Shown here: positions 35,163 through 45,179 of the stretch, in pieces
Numbering within the stretch: position 1 is the stretch's first letter
Layout of the letters: each line of letters starts with the position of its first letter
NCBI RefSeq assembly: GCF_019317285.1
Contig: NZ_CP079218.1
Coordinates: forward strand, 4,588,001 to 4,652,000
Length of the DNA stretch: 64,000 bases
Direction: 5' to 3'
Source of the DNA: Pedobacter sp. D749
GTDB lineage: Bacteria > Bacteroidota > Bacteroidia > Sphingobacteriales > Sphingobacteriaceae
Notes under the pieces: model-generated
Told to the model about the DNA's origin: nothing
Database searches by the model: none
What the model saw: the letters and a program-made list of their open reading frames with translations, nothing else
Position numbers and translations under genes: made by a program

Positions 35163-36998
35163 ATGAAAACTTATTTTCGTTTATTATCATTTGCGAAGCC
35201 TATTGAAAAGTTTGCGATACCTTATATTATTGCAACCTTACTTTCAATTCTATTCGGAACCTTTAACTTGGCTTTGTTATCGCCGCTGTTCGAAACACTT
35301 TTAAATGCAAACAAGCAAGCTTGCCAAACGCCAAGCTTAACAGATAAAGCAGCCTCCTCATTTAGCTTATTGGGCAAGTTAAGAGATTTTGTGAATTATT
35401 CAATAAAGGTTAACACTATAGAAAGTACGCTGATGTACATTTGTATTATCATTGTTATCTCTGTATTGCTTTCCAATTTATTCAGGTATTTTTCTCAGCG
35501 TTACATGGAAGATTTAAGAGTTCATACGTTGCTAAACTTTAGAAAGCGGGTCTTTAATAATGTGATGAATCTCCATGTAGGATATTTTAACAATGAGAGA
35601 AAAGGCGATATTATTTCTAAAGTTGCCTCTGATGTGCAGGTGGTCCAATTCACGGTTACCAATACATTACAGGTTGTTTTTAAAGAACCCGTAACACTAA
35701 TCGTATATGTTATTCTTTTATTTAATATTTCAGCAAAGCTTACCTTATTCTCTTTACTGGTAATCCCAATTTCTGCATTTATTATCAGTAAAATTGTAAA
35801 AAGGTTGAAGCAGCAGGCAAAAGAATCACATGAATCTTTTGCGAAAATGATTGGCTTTTTAGATGAGGCATTAAGTGGGGTTAAAATCATAAAGGCCTTT
35901 AATGCAACGGAGCGAATTAAAGACAAATTTAACCAGGAAAATATATACTACTCCAACTTAACACGCAAAATGGTTAGACGCCAACAACTTGGCTCACCAG
36001 TATCTGAATTTTTAGGTGTTTTAATGATTTCTATTATCGTTTGGTATGGTGGATCATTAATATTGCATAATGATAAAAATGCCTTAACAGCATCAGATTT
36101 TATTGCTTACATCGCTATTTTTTCCCAGGTAATGCGTCCTGCAAAAGCATTAACAGATTCATTTAGTGGAATTCATTCTGGAATTGCAGCAGGAGAACGT
36201 GTTTTAGATCTGATAGACACTAAACCATTGTTGGTTAATGAACCAGATTCGAAAATTATTGATGATTTTAACAATACAATCAGCCTTCAAAATGTATCAT
36301 TCAGTTACGGGGAAAAACAAATTCTTAACTCAATAACATTCGACATTGAAAAAGGGCAAACAGTAGCACTTGTAGGTCCATCCGGAGGTGGGAAAAGCAC
36401 GTTGATGGATCTGCTGCCTCGTTTCCATGATCCAAAATCTGGAACGATTAAAATTGATGGCCACGATTATAGGGAGCTTACTGTTGAAAGCATTCGGGCA
36501 CAAATGGGAACTGTTAATCAGGAATCTTTTCTATTTAACGATACTATTTTTAATAACATTGCCTTTGCTAAACCAGAGGCCACAATGGAAGAAGTTGTTG
36601 CCGCAGCAAAAATTGCAAATGCGCACGATTTTATAGAGAATACCGAGAACGGTTATCAATCTTTTGTTGGTGATAGAGGAAATAAACTCTCTGGGGGACA
36701 AAAACAGCGCGTGTGTATTGCAAGAGCTGTATTGGCTAATCCGCCTATCATGTTGTTAGACGAGGCTACTTCAGCCTTAGATACAGAATCTGAAAAATTA
36801 GTTCAGGATGCTTTAAATAATTTGATGAAAAACCGTACTTCAATTGTAATTGCGCACCGTTTAAGTACAATACAACATGCCGATAAAATTGTGGTAATTG
36901 ATAAAGGTAGCGTAGTAGAAACCGGAAGCCATAATGAGTTAATGAATCAAAATGGCTTATATAGACGTTTAATTGACATGCAGACCTTTAACGACTAA
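35163..36998 (+). CDS. MsbA-type ABC exporter
   Basis: A half-transporter of about 611 residues: six transmembrane helices, then an ATPase domain with Walker A 'GPSGGGKST', Q-loop 'VNQESFLF', signature 'LSGGQKQR', Walker B 'IMLLDEATSA' and H-loop 'IAHRLSTIQHADKI'. In this context (surrounded by glycosyltransferases) it most likely flips lipid A-core or another glycolipid to the periplasm. The frame is open from a TTG at 35094; the ATG at 35163 (MKTYFRLLSF) fits the family better. It is 9 nt before the next glycosyltransferase, so probably co-transcribed. Confidence 0.88.
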   Translation: MKTYFRLLSFAKPIEKFAIPYIIATLLSILFGTFNLALLSPLFETLLNANKQACQTPSLTDKAASSFSLLGKLRDFVNYSIKVNTIESTLMYICIIIVISVLLSNLFRYFSQRYMEDLRVHTLLNFRKRVFNNVMNLHVGYFNNERKGDIISKVASDVQVVQFTVTNTLQVVFKEPVTLIVYVILLFNISAKLTLFSLLVIPISAFIISKIVKRLKQQAKESHESFAKMIGFLDEALSGVKIIKAFNATERIKDKFNQENIYYSNLTRKMVRRQQLGSPVSEFLGVLMISIIVWYGGSLILHNDKNALTASDFIAYIAIFSQVMRPAKALTDSFSGIHSGIAAGERVLDLIDTKPLLVNEPDSKIIDDFNNTISLQNVSFSYGEKQILNSITFDIEKGQTVALVGPSGGGKSTLMDLLPRFHDPKSGTIKIDGHDYRELTVESIRAQMGTVNQESFLFNDTIFNNIAFAKPEATMEEVVAAAKIANAHDFIENTENGYQSFVGDRGNKLSGGQKQRVCIARAVLANPPIMLLDEATSALDTESEKLVQDALNNLMKNRTSIVIAHRLSTIQHADKIVVIDKGSVVETGSHNELMNQNGLYRRLIDMQTFND

Positions 36999-37006
36999 AC
37001 ATTTAG

Positions 37007-38173
37007 ATGAGGAGAGTTTTATTTTTTATGCCTGATAATCCGCTAAAAAAAAATGCGGGGAACAGAACCAGGGCTTTAAGCATGTTGAATTACTTTAAAT
37101 CAAGAAATTTCGAAATTGATTTTGTTAGTGAGTATTTTACCGGACGCTGGAGTGAAACAGATATTAAAGCTTTTGAGCAATCAGGCCTGGCCAATACTAC
37201 TTATGTAATTAAAAAAAAGCCTTCCAAAAAAAATATACTCTATTATCTCCTTTTTTATAAACTACCAAATTTTTTCTATCAGAATAAGGCCTGGTTTTTT
37301 CCGCTTCAATTCCCTGAATTGGTGACCTTAAGGTTTAAGAGGGTGTTCAAAAAAATTTTAAAAAACAACGATTACGATTATATCTTTATTAACTATGCCA
37401 GCTGGGCAACATTGGTAGAAAATAACGACCTGACAAAAAAAGCGATAAAAGTAATTGACACACACGATTTTATAACTGCTCAACTTCAAAAAAAAAACAA
37501 TATTGGCCAATCTTTTAAAGAAGAAATCAGAAGAATTTCATTATTTGATATTGCTTTAGCCATTTCTGTTGAAGAGCAGTATGTTTTTAGTCAGTTTTGT
37601 AAAAACAAGGTTGTTTTAGCACCAATGATGCTTGATCAACCAGAAAATTTTCATGCCGCTAAAGAAAAATCGTTTGATCTGATTTATGTGGCCAGTGATA
37701 ATATACATAATCAAAAAGCTGCCAATTGGTTTTTTAGCCATGTATACCCGTTATTACCAACCAGCGTACAGATATGCATCATTGGACAAATAAACGAGCA
37801 TCTTTCTATAAAGGCACCTAATATTGTTTCCGTAAACTTTGCCGAAGATTTATCAACCTATTATCAAAATGCTAAAGTAGCGCTATGCCCTATGCTAACA
37901 GGCACAGGAACCAAAATAAAGGTAGTAGAGGCACTATCTTATGGCTTACCGATAGTTTGCAATACCAGAGGCATTGATGGCTTGATCAATAAAACCAACA
38001 ATGGCTGTTTGGTAAGTGATGACCCGGTTGAATTTGGAAATAATATTATGAAACTACTAACAGATGAATTGGAATATAAAAAACAGGCAGAAAATGCATT
38101 GGCCGCTTTTAACACCAATTACGAAAAGGAACACTGTTATAAAAATCTTGATACTGTTTTTGAAATAGTTTAA
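37007..38173 (+). CDS. Glycosyltransferase (GT-B fold, family 4-like)
   Basis: A 388-residue protein. The N-terminus 'RRVLFFMPDNPLKKNAGNRT' and the C-terminal half 'LIYVASDNIHNQKAANWFF', 'ICIIGQINEHL', 'CPMLTGTGTKIKVVEALSYG' and 'PIVCNTRGIDGL' match GT4-like enzymes that use the 'G.G.K..E.' loop in place of the classical E-x7-E. It begins 9 nt after the MsbA-like exporter and lies 14 nt before the DUF5672 gene. Specificity cannot be read from sequence. Confidence 0.8.
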   Translation: MRRVLFFMPDNPLKKNAGNRTRALSMLNYFKSRNFEIDFVSEYFTGRWSETDIKAFEQSGLANTTYVIKKKPSKKNILYYLLFYKLPNFFYQNKAWFFPLQFPELVTLRFKRVFKKILKNNDYDYIFINYASWATLVENNDLTKKAIKVIDTHDFITAQLQKKNNIGQSFKEEIRRISLFDIALAISVEEQYVFSQFCKNKVVLAPMMLDQPENFHAAKEKSFDLIYVASDNIHNQKAANWFFSHVYPLLPTSVQICIIGQINEHLSIKAPNIVSVNFAEDLSTYYQNAKVALCPMLTGTGTKIKVVEALSYGLPIVCNTRGIDGLINKTNNGCLVSDDPVEFGNNIMKLLTDELEYKKQAENALAAFNTNYEKEHCYKNLDTVFEIV

Positions 38174-38186
38174 ATCTCAGCACATT

Positions 38187-38981
38187 ATGAAAAAGATTGC
38201 CGTTATTGTACCTATTTATAAAGAAATAAGCTATTTAGAGGAAATATCCTTGCAGCAATGTTTCAAAGTTCTGTCTAAATCCTATCCAATTTTTTGTGTA
38301 AAACCGAATTCTTTAAATCTAAATACCAAGTATTCATTTAATAACTTCATTAGTTTTGATGATGCGTATTTTAGAGATATTGCTGGCTACAATAAGCTCA
38401 TGTTATCAGGAGAATTTTACGAAGCATTTTTAGATTATGAGTATATCCTGATCCATCAATTAGATGCTTTTGTTTTTAAAGATGACCTAACTCTTTGGTG
38501 TGAAAAAAACATAGATTATGTTGGAGCTCCGTGGCTCAGACATAAATATCCTGATGTGATCAAAGCAGTAAAAAATCGCATTTTGAGCTACATTCACCGA
38601 AAATTCGATATTAAAGAAAAGAACACGCTTGCTCCAACCGACCTACAACGGGAGTATAAAGTAGGAAATGGTGGTTTATCCCTACGCAGAACACAGCTAT
38701 TTTATGATTTAACCCAACGCTTTCAGGAAAAAATAAAAGAATATTCTTTGAGTCCTGCGGCCAACTTTAATGAAGATGTTTTTTGGAGCATAGAAGTAAA
38801 CAGAAAGAAAACAAATTTAAAGATACCCTCATATAAGGAAGCCGTATATTTTGCGTTTGAAGTGCCTGTAGATCGGGCTTTCGAACTCACTAACAATTCG
38901 CTGCCTTTCGGATGCCATGCATGGAACAAAAACCTGGAGGTATGGAGGCCTATATTTAAAGACTTTGGATATGCTGTTTAA
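38187..38981 (+). CDS. DUF5672 family protein, probable glycosyltransferase
   Basis: A 264-residue protein with the DUF5672 hallmarks: 'VIVPIYKEISYLEEISLQQC' at the N-terminus, 'YILIHQLDAFVFKDDL' where 'QLDAFVF' sits at the usual DxD position, 'DYVGAPWL', 'VGNGGLSLRRTQ' and 'NEDVFWS'. The Gly-Gly-Leu-Ser and Asn-Glu-Asp motifs resemble catalytic loops of GT-A enzymes, so a sugar-transfer role is inferred. Located inside the glycan operon. Confidence 0.78.
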   Translation: MKKIAVIVPIYKEISYLEEISLQQCFKVLSKSYPIFCVKPNSLNLNTKYSFNNFISFDDAYFRDIAGYNKLMLSGEFYEAFLDYEYILIHQLDAFVFKDDLTLWCEKNIDYVGAPWLRHKYPDVIKAVKNRILSYIHRKFDIKEKNTLAPTDLQREYKVGNGGLSLRRTQLFYDLTQRFQEKIKEYSLSPAANFNEDVFWSIEVNRKKTNLKIPSYKEAVYFAFEVPVDRAFELTNNSLPFGCHAWNKNLEVWRPIFKDFGYAV

Positions 38982-39098
38982 TTACATTTTTTATACATTG
39001 ACCTTAATAAAGACGGGAATCTATGGGCGAAATCTCGAGAAATTAATCCTCTTATATGGATTGAATCGATTTTTCAATTTGCAGGATTTAATAATTAA

Positions 39099-40004
39099 AT
39101 GATGAATATTCCATTAATTTCGATTGCAGTATGTACTTACAATGGAGATAAGTATTTAAGGCAACAGCTTGACTCAATAGTTAATCAGACTTATCCAAAT
39201 CTTGAAATTATTATAGTAGATGACGTTTCTTCTGATAAAACGATGGAAATCTTACACGAATATGATTGTATGTACACCATGATCAGAGTAATGAGAAATG
39301 AACTAAACTTAGGTTATGCTAAAAATTTTGAAAAAGCAATCGGACTTTGCAATGGTGAATATATTGCGCTATCGGATCAAGATGATATTTGGGCGCACGA
39401 TAAAATTCAATTACTTAAAGATAATATTGGGGACAAGGTCATGATTTATCATGATTCTGAATTTATTGATCAAACAGGCCAGTCGATGAATAAGTACGTA
39501 TCGGATGTATTCAATATGTATGAAGGAAATTCATCACTTCCTTTCCTTTTCGACAATTGCGTTTCTGGTCATGCTGTTATGTTCAAAAAGTCGTTATGCA
39601 AAAATATATTCCCGTTCCCCGAAAAACTTTATCATGATTGGTGGATGGCATTCATTGCTGCTGAAAACGGTGGAATAAAATATTACGACCGTGCATTGGT
39701 TCATTATCGTCAGCATACCAATTCGAATACCGATATGCTAAGTATAAAAATAAAGCCCGAAAGCGACAAAAAAAATCATATTCACGAAATAAAACCTAAT
39801 TGGTTAATTACTTGTATGAAAAAATCGAGTGTTAGAAAAGTATACATCAAAGACTTATTAAGCTGTTTCAACATCGACTATTCCATAAAAAACCCTATAA
39901 AGTTATTTTTTCTACTCTTTAAGCACTACAAGCTTTTATTTTATCAAAAAAAGAAAGGAAATATAAGTAAAATCAATTACATTAGAAAAATGTGCTTCTC
40001 ATAA
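39099..40004 (+). CDS. Glycosyltransferase family 2
   Basis: A 301-residue GT-A enzyme resembling rhamnosyl/galactosyl transferases of O-antigen clusters. Motifs: 'IAVCTYNGDKYLRQQLDSI', 'IIIVDDVSSDKT', 'LGYAKNFEKAI', and 'ALSDQDDIW' with the DxD-type metal site; 'HDWWMAFIA' is the conserved later motif. Two adjacent ATGs (39099 and 39102) are possible starts. About 117 nt separate it from DUF5672. Last of the rightward run before two genes in other orientations. Confidence 0.88.
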   Translation: MMNIPLISIAVCTYNGDKYLRQQLDSIVNQTYPNLEIIIVDDVSSDKTMEILHEYDCMYTMIRVMRNELNLGYAKNFEKAIGLCNGEYIALSDQDDIWAHDKIQLLKDNIGDKVMIYHDSEFIDQTGQSMNKYVSDVFNMYEGNSSLPFLFDNCVSGHAVMFKKSLCKNIFPFPEKLYHDWWMAFIAAENGGIKYYDRALVHYRQHTNSNTDMLSIKIKPESDKKNHIHEIKPNWLITCMKKSSVRKVYIKDLLSCFNIDYSIKNPIKLFFLLFKHYKLLFYQKKKGNISKINYIRKMCFS

Positions 40005-40031
40005 TTTAGCGCATTGTATTTTTTATATCTG

Positions 40032-41141
40032 TTATGTTATACTTTCCAGGATCTCCTCCAGAATTGAGATCTGCTTTTCGATCCGGTATTTAGCAGCCTC
40101 ATTTTTAATCTTATCCACACTAAATTTTTCTGGTTGATTTTTAACAATCGTCATTGCTCCTACCAGTTCATTAAAGTTTCCTTGTTCTACAACTATCCCT
40201 GTACCCTCTTTAACAAATTCGCTAATCCCTCCAGAATTAAACCCAACAATTGGTTTACCTAAAGTTGCCGCCTCTAACATAACCAAAGGAAAAGAGTCTT
40301 CTCTTGATAATGACAGGAAAGCATCTCCACAGTTCAGATAATTATAGTAATCGTCCGCTAGCGCCCCCGTAAATTTTACTCTTCCAGGAAACTTAGATTC
40401 CAAGGTACTCTTTACATAAAAAAAAGTACCCCTTTTTTCTTCCCCACCAATCCAAAGAATTTTGACATTTTCATCGAGCAGATTTAAAAGGGGTATCAAA
40501 AAATCAATTCCTTTTATTAAAGTTGTTGTTCCTGAAACTACCCAAATAAAATCTTGTTTACTAAATCCCAAATTCGATTTTACCTCATCAGCAGATTTTC
40601 TAAAGGATACCTTATTTTGATCAATGAAGCCATAAAGGAGCCTTACATCTTTACCACCCATATCATTAATTTTCTCACATACGGCTTCCGAACACCCGAT
40701 AAAACTAGTAGAATAGTTAATGATTTGTTTTAAATTATCGTAAGTAATAAAGTTATAGGCCATTGGCAGCTCATGAAAATGAGTAATAATCTTTACTCCC
40801 AACTTAGCTGCTATTGTATAGATTTCTGGATTTACAATAGTATTGAAATACCAAAAATCAGCATTTGTTTCCTTTTGTAACTGCTTCAGTTGATATTCGA
40901 GAGGTTTGATTTTTAAAATTTTTAATATAGCCCTAAAAAATCTTACCCCTCTATTCCTATTCTTTTTATATGGTATCGAATGTTTAATATGACTAGGTAA
41001 GCTATCAACGAGGGCGCCCTTTTCACTGCAAAATAAATGCGATTTAAACTTGTCTTTATTAAGATTTAATAACGAATACCATAATAACATTTCAGCTCCG
41101 GTCCGTCCTAAGTTTTGTGTAATAAATATAATCCTTTTCAT
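40032..41141 (-). CDS. Glycosyltransferase family 4
   Basis: A GT-B enzyme of about 369 residues from the ATG at 41139-41141 (MKRIIFITQNLGRTGAEMLL); the frame stays open another 16 codons without support. Motifs: N-terminal 'GRTGAEMLLWYSLLNL', 'TTTLIKGIDFLIPLL', 'ILWIGGEEKRG', 'KFTGAL' and the signature 'LSREDSFPLVMLEAATLGKP'. It is transcribed against its neighbours and converges with the preceding GT2 gene, suggesting later insertion into the cluster. Confidence 0.86.
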   Translation of the reverse strand: MKRIIFITQNLGRTGAEMLLWYSLLNLNKDKFKSHLFCSEKGALVDSLPSHIKHSIPYKKNRNRGVRFFRAILKILKIKPLEYQLKQLQKETNADFWYFNTIVNPEIYTIAAKLGVKIITHFHELPMAYNFITYDNLKQIINYSTSFIGCSEAVCEKINDMGGKDVRLLYGFIDQNKVSFRKSADEVKSNLGFSKQDFIWVVSGTTTLIKGIDFLIPLLNLLDENVKILWIGGEEKRGTFFYVKSTLESKFPGRVKFTGALADDYYNYLNCGDAFLSLSREDSFPLVMLEAATLGKPIVGFNSGGISEFVKEGTGIVVEQGNFNELVGAMTIVKNQPEKFSVDKIKNEAAKYRIEKQISILEEILESIT

Positions 41142-41475
41142 TTGTATGGTTACTTGACTAGCACCTTTTTCGAGCATTATCGGATGCAAATTAATTTAAA
41201 TAAAATAAATAAAGTATTATTAAAAGTATTTAGTCTATATTTTTATACTTTGTGAATATTTAGCACTTAAAGTACAATAGCGATATTAATAAGTTTACGG
41301 CTAAATTTAATGATGAATATCAGTTGATTACAATCTTAAAGATCCTTAGTATTTTTGGCAATCATATACTTCAATATTAACTCTATTTTTCGATGGCAAA
41401 CAATCATAAAAAATGCTATTGTCTCTAAAAACTTAGCTGCTCCAATTACGATGATACGGATGTTCACACAATTAG

Positions 41476-42495
41476 ATGGATCAAAATATGAAAAACCCTA
41501 AGATTACAGTATTTATGGCGGCATACAATGTCGCAGCGTTTATATCAGAATCGATTTCCAGCATCCTAAATCAAACCTTCAATGATTTTGAGCTGCTGAT
41601 TGTTAATGATGGATCTACAGATGCTACTGTATCTATTGTAGAAAAGTTTAATGACAGCAGAATTAGGCTTATTCATAATGATGGGAACAAAGGGCTACCA
41701 ATTACCAGAAACAGGTTATTAGCACTCGCTAGAGGCGAATATATTGCTGTATTGGACAGTGACGATATTGCTTATCCAGATCGTTTACAGGCGCAACTTG
41801 AATTTCTTAATGAACATTCTGAAATTGCATTATGTGGAGGCCATGCAAATATTATTGACGAAAATGGAATCGTACAAAATAGGAAACTAATCGTACCAAC
41901 GGGCGAAAATGTAAACATGGCATTACTATTTCAAAATCCATTTGTCAACTCTAGCACTATGTTTAAAGCTAACGTTTTTCGTGAGCTTAATGGCTATAAA
42001 GACTTTGCCTTATCTGAAGATTTTGACCTATTTGTTAGAATTTCAGAAAAGTATCCTGTAACTAACCTTGATAAGTTTCTAGTAAAATACAGAATACACG
42101 GCAACAATATTACGATAAAAAGGTCTGACGAGCAATATAAGAGTGAGCGCGAAATCATTAAGAACATGCAGGAAACCTTGGGAATGCCTTCCAACTCAGC
42201 GCTAATAGATCTGCATATGGAATTATTTACGGCAAATATCCATATAGGTAATTATGCTAAATACTATCCGCTCTTTAAAGAAATGAAAATGTCTAATCAA
42301 CAATCGAAAAGATACAATACTGATGGATTCAACTGTTTTCTTTTTAACAAATGGCATGAAATAATTAGCCTTCAGAGAACGAATAAACACGCATTAAGCT
42401 CGTACTTTAAAAAAGATTTATTTTCTTGGACCTACTTTAATTTTAAAGCGTTCAGGAAAGTATTTAAAACCAGTTTTAGGGGACTATTTAATTAA
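41476..42495 (+). CDS. Glycosyltransferase family 2
   Basis: A 339-residue GT-A enzyme. Motifs: 'ITVFMAAYNVAAFISESI', 'LLIVNDGSTDAT', 'GLPITRNRLLALARGEYIAV' (central part NRLLALARGEYIAV), and 'LDSDDIAYPDRL' with the DxD metal site; 'ALSEDFDLFVRIS' matches the ED acceptor motif. The start could be 41476 or the ATG four codons later. Its 3' end overlaps the convergent acyltransferase gene by 4 nt (42492-42495). Confidence 0.88.
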   Translation: MDQNMKNPKITVFMAAYNVAAFISESISSILNQTFNDFELLIVNDGSTDATVSIVEKFNDSRIRLIHNDGNKGLPITRNRLLALARGEYIAVLDSDDIAYPDRLQAQLEFLNEHSEIALCGGHANIIDENGIVQNRKLIVPTGENVNMALLFQNPFVNSSTMFKANVFRELNGYKDFALSEDFDLFVRISEKYPVTNLDKFLVKYRIHGNNITIKRSDEQYKSEREIIKNMQETLGMPSNSALIDLHMELFTANIHIGNYAKYYPLFKEMKMSNQQSKRYNTDGFNCFLFNKWHEIISLQRTNKHALSSYFKKDLFSWTYFNFKAFRKVFKTSFRGLFN

Positions 42496-43583
42496 TTTCC
42501 TACCGCCCATTTCATCTTAGTTTTACCTATAAGCCTGGCCAGATAAAAACTTAAAATATAAGTCACTAAAAATCTTAACAATAATATCCCGATATTCTCC
42601 CATACGTTATACGCCAGAACATTTAATTTTAATGGTTGAAAAATTAAGGGGAGTACACGTTCTATAATAATCACGTGAATCAAATATACACCAAAAGTTG
42701 TTTCACGCGGATACAAATTCTGCTTTATCCAATTTAAATTCCCAATCTTCAGCAATAAAGTAAACATTACCAATGAATAAATAATGTTACTGATACGCAA
42801 TGTATTGTATGCATCTGATATACCTATACTATAAAGATATCTGGATTCTCCAATGGCTATAACGAAAGTAACAATGACTAAAACCAGCATCTTTAACCAC
42901 GATAGAAATTTTATTGTCATCATTATTTTATCATAATAGCGGTTAAAATAAACCCCAAGCCATAAATAAAAAACAAAACCAAAAAGTGCAGTGGTGTGGT
43001 TTGTTTCTATCCACCCTTCATAAAGATTTACGCTATAAAATAGTGACAATAACAAAAGCACTAGGCCGAACCAAAGGTTATACAACTGTTTTTTAAAAAC
43101 AAGTAAGATTGATATACAGATTAAAAAATTAAGAATGAACCAATATGGACTAAACAAAATTATTTGAGAAAAAAGCGTATAAATGTAAAGACCAAAATTT
43201 GATATCAATAAGCCTCCATCGCTACCTTTAGTATAAGCAATATACCTATCTAAGGCCGTTAAGAATATCAACACCAATATCCAGAATAACCATGGTCCAA
43301 TAGTTTTCTTAAACCTATTTTTTAGGTATTGAAAGGGTGAATACTCTTGAAACTTATGGTTGATCAAAAAACCACCAATCAGAAAAAAAGCTATTGTACT
43401 AAATTTAAAAGATTGAATAACGCAACCTTCAATAACATTTTCGAAAGGCTTATCATAATGATTGAAGGCAACTATTGAACAATGTTCAATAACAATACCG
43501 ATCATAGATATACATCTAATTGTATCAACAAAGTCAAAATTCTTTTTTACAGGAGCTACTTCTTTCGTTAATTTAGTATTCAT
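42492..43583 (-). CDS. Acyltransferase-3 family membrane protein
   Basis: A polytopic inner-membrane protein of about 363 residues from the ATG at 43581-43583 (MNTKLTKEV). It has about ten helices and the acyltransferase-3 N-terminus 'FVDTIRCISMIGIVIEHC', with the conserved Arg and His, then 'TIAFFLIGGFLINHKF'. Such OafA/WecH-like enzymes acetylate or otherwise acylate surface sugars. Between the glycosyltransferases and the MACPF array, it is a good candidate for a glycan decoration that affects recognition. The frame is open 26 codons further, but that part overlaps the terminator hairpin. Confidence 0.85.
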   Translation of the reverse strand: MNTKLTKEVAPVKKNFDFVDTIRCISMIGIVIEHCSIVAFNHYDKPFENVIEGCVIQSFKFSTIAFFLIGGFLINHKFQEYSPFQYLKNRFKKTIGPWLFWILVLIFLTALDRYIAYTKGSDGGLLISNFGLYIYTLFSQIILFSPYWFILNFLICISILLVFKKQLYNLWFGLVLLLLSLFYSVNLYEGWIETNHTTALFGFVFYLWLGVYFNRYYDKIMMTIKFLSWLKMLVLVIVTFVIAIGESRYLYSIGISDAYNTLRISNIIYSLVMFTLLLKIGNLNWIKQNLYPRETTFGVYLIHVIIIERVLPLIFQPLKLNVLAYNVWENIGILLLRFLVTYILSFYLARLIGKTKMKWAVGN

Positions 43584-43619
43584 TAAATGGTTATAGTAAT
43601 TGAACCAACAAATATCTAC

Positions 43620-43655
43620 AAAAAAAACAGCCCCAATAACATATTGAGGCTGTTT
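43620..43655 (-). terminator. Terminator of the last MACPF gene
   Basis: On the minus strand AACAGCCTCAATA pairs with TATTGGGGCTGTT (13 positions, one mismatch), followed by a run of T. It lies 40 nt after the stop of the MACPF gene at 43695. Confidence 0.85.
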
Positions 43656-43694
43656 TAACATTTATGTATGTAAAATATTACAGACTAACATTTT

Positions 43695-45179
43695 CTAATT
43701 AGCATTCCGAAATGCGTAAAACTTAGTACCATTCTCAATCCAACCACTCCCTGTAGGATTAAGAGTTAGATCGTAAAAATATCCATGCGTAGGTTGATTA
43801 GGGTGATAAAATTGATACACCGGAGCACTGCCCTCGATTTGGCTATTGTATGCGTAGAAAACAGGATAATTTGTTGGTGCCCATATATTAAGATCGATTG
43901 TATTATCTCTTGTTAAACAATATATAGATCTTGTTCTATGTTGCATTATATATACTGGAACAGAGCCAGGTTTTTGACTTTCATAAACATAAATCGGATC
44001 ATTGATGACACGGCGCCACGCTCCAGGATTTTTAGCTGGGAAATTAGGATCAATGGTATAAATATGACCAAGTGCTGGTGAATAAAAATCATATAAAGGC
44101 AGTTTTGCAGAACTTAATTTAATTTGTCTATTACTTATATATGTATCTACTGCCGCCTTTACTTGCTCCTTTTTAACTGGATCGCTTATAAATTCATAAA
44201 TCGGAACTGATCTATTTATACCAATCAATGATGCATTATTAGCATTGATGCTTTGTTGCCAACTAACAAGATTTATAGATTGAGAAGTATTTCCTAACGC
44301 ATCTCCCGAAAAACTAGTTCCTGAGTTATTTCCACCATAGAAAGTTCCCTCAAATAACTTCTCTGTTGTTTCGTTTGAAATTGTTGTTTTTTCTTCTGTA
44401 CTTAAATCTGTACTTAGGTCTATACTGAATATTTTTGCTATACCAATAGAGAATCCCGCCTTTATAGACTTTAATTTTTTATCAAAAGTAGACTCTTTAA
44501 CAACAGACCCTCTATAGTCATACTTCAAACGCCCCCCTATGTCGATACCAAGTAAAATATGCGTTCCGTACGTTTGTACTATTTGCTCTGCGCTGTAATT
44601 AGAAAGATACGCTGCAAAATCAGTCGTTAAATAATTTCTCAATAATTCAACTGTAACGTCATCTGTAAAATCTATACTTTTTATCCTATACCACGACTCA
44701 TAAGTTGCATAAGAATATTTTCCATTATAGGTAGTACTATTCTGTTTATCATTAGTCAAGGAGAAATTACCTGTAGCGTAAAGGCTCGTATCAGATTTAT
44801 CATCTCCACGCGTTCCTTTGCCACCAAAAGTTTGTTTCTTATTAACTTCATTCACGTAATCATAAGCATTGGCCCCATAATATACATTATATCCTCCTTT
44901 TGTATCTGTGGGTGTAACAATTTTAGTGGGGTAATCAGCATAAAACCTAGTTAGGTCAAAAATAGATACCTTCGAGGTATTTTTTCTCTCAAATAATTCC
45001 CCTGTTACATCATAACCATGTCCTAATAGATCCCATTTTCCATCACCAGCAATCGCTAAATTTTTATGATTACCTGTAAGTCCTTTCTCTTCTGCAAGTT
45101 CATTTTTCTTGCAACTGCTAAACGCTGCTGTAATTACGCACAGCAGGCAAAGAATTTTTAATTTGTAATTGTTTTTCAT
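43695..45179 (-). CDS. MACPF-domain lipoprotein A
   Basis: A 494-residue exported lipoprotein (lipobox 'AFSSC', C23). Residues about 50-350 form a membrane attack complex/perforin domain: the signature 'YGTHILLGIDIGG' (204-216) fits [YW]-G-[TS]-H-x6-GG. Residues 362-494 form a tail of three diverged repeats ('PLYDFYSPALGHIY', 'VPVYIMQHRTRS', 'APVYQFYHPNQPTHGY') resembling the DUF5648 repeat. MACPF proteins oligomerise into pores; Bacteroidales relatives (BSAPs) kill related strains through specific surface receptors. The N-terminal 30 residues are near-identical to those of copies B and C, and the pore domain is very close to B. Confidence 0.9.
   Translation of the reverse strand: MKNNYKLKILCLLCVITAAFSSCKKNELAEEKGLTGNHKNLAIAGDGKWDLLGHGYDVTGELFERKNTSKVSIFDLTRFYADYPTKIVTPTDTKGGYNVYYGANAYDYVNEVNKKQTFGGKGTRGDDKSDTSLYATGNFSLTNDKQNSTTYNGKYSYATYESWYRIKSIDFTDDVTVELLRNYLTTDFAAYLSNYSAEQIVQTYGTHILLGIDIGGRLKYDYRGSVVKESTFDKKLKSIKAGFSIGIAKIFSIDLSTDLSTEEKTTISNETTEKLFEGTFYGGNNSGTSFSGDALGNTSQSINLVSWQQSINANNASLIGINRSVPIYEFISDPVKKEQVKAAVDTYISNRQIKLSSAKLPLYDFYSPALGHIYTIDPNFPAKNPGAWRRVINDPIYVYESQKPGSVPVYIMQHRTRSIYCLTRDNTIDLNIWAPTNYPVFYAYNSQIEGSAPVYQFYHPNQPTHGYFYDLTLNPTGSGWIENGTKFYAFRNAN

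Noticed and set aside
38917..39102. Possible 61-codon ORF across the DUF5672-GT2 junction
   Set aside because: It overlaps the end of DUF5672 in another frame and has no promoter, start context or composition supporting a gene; the part in the gap alone is too short to judge.
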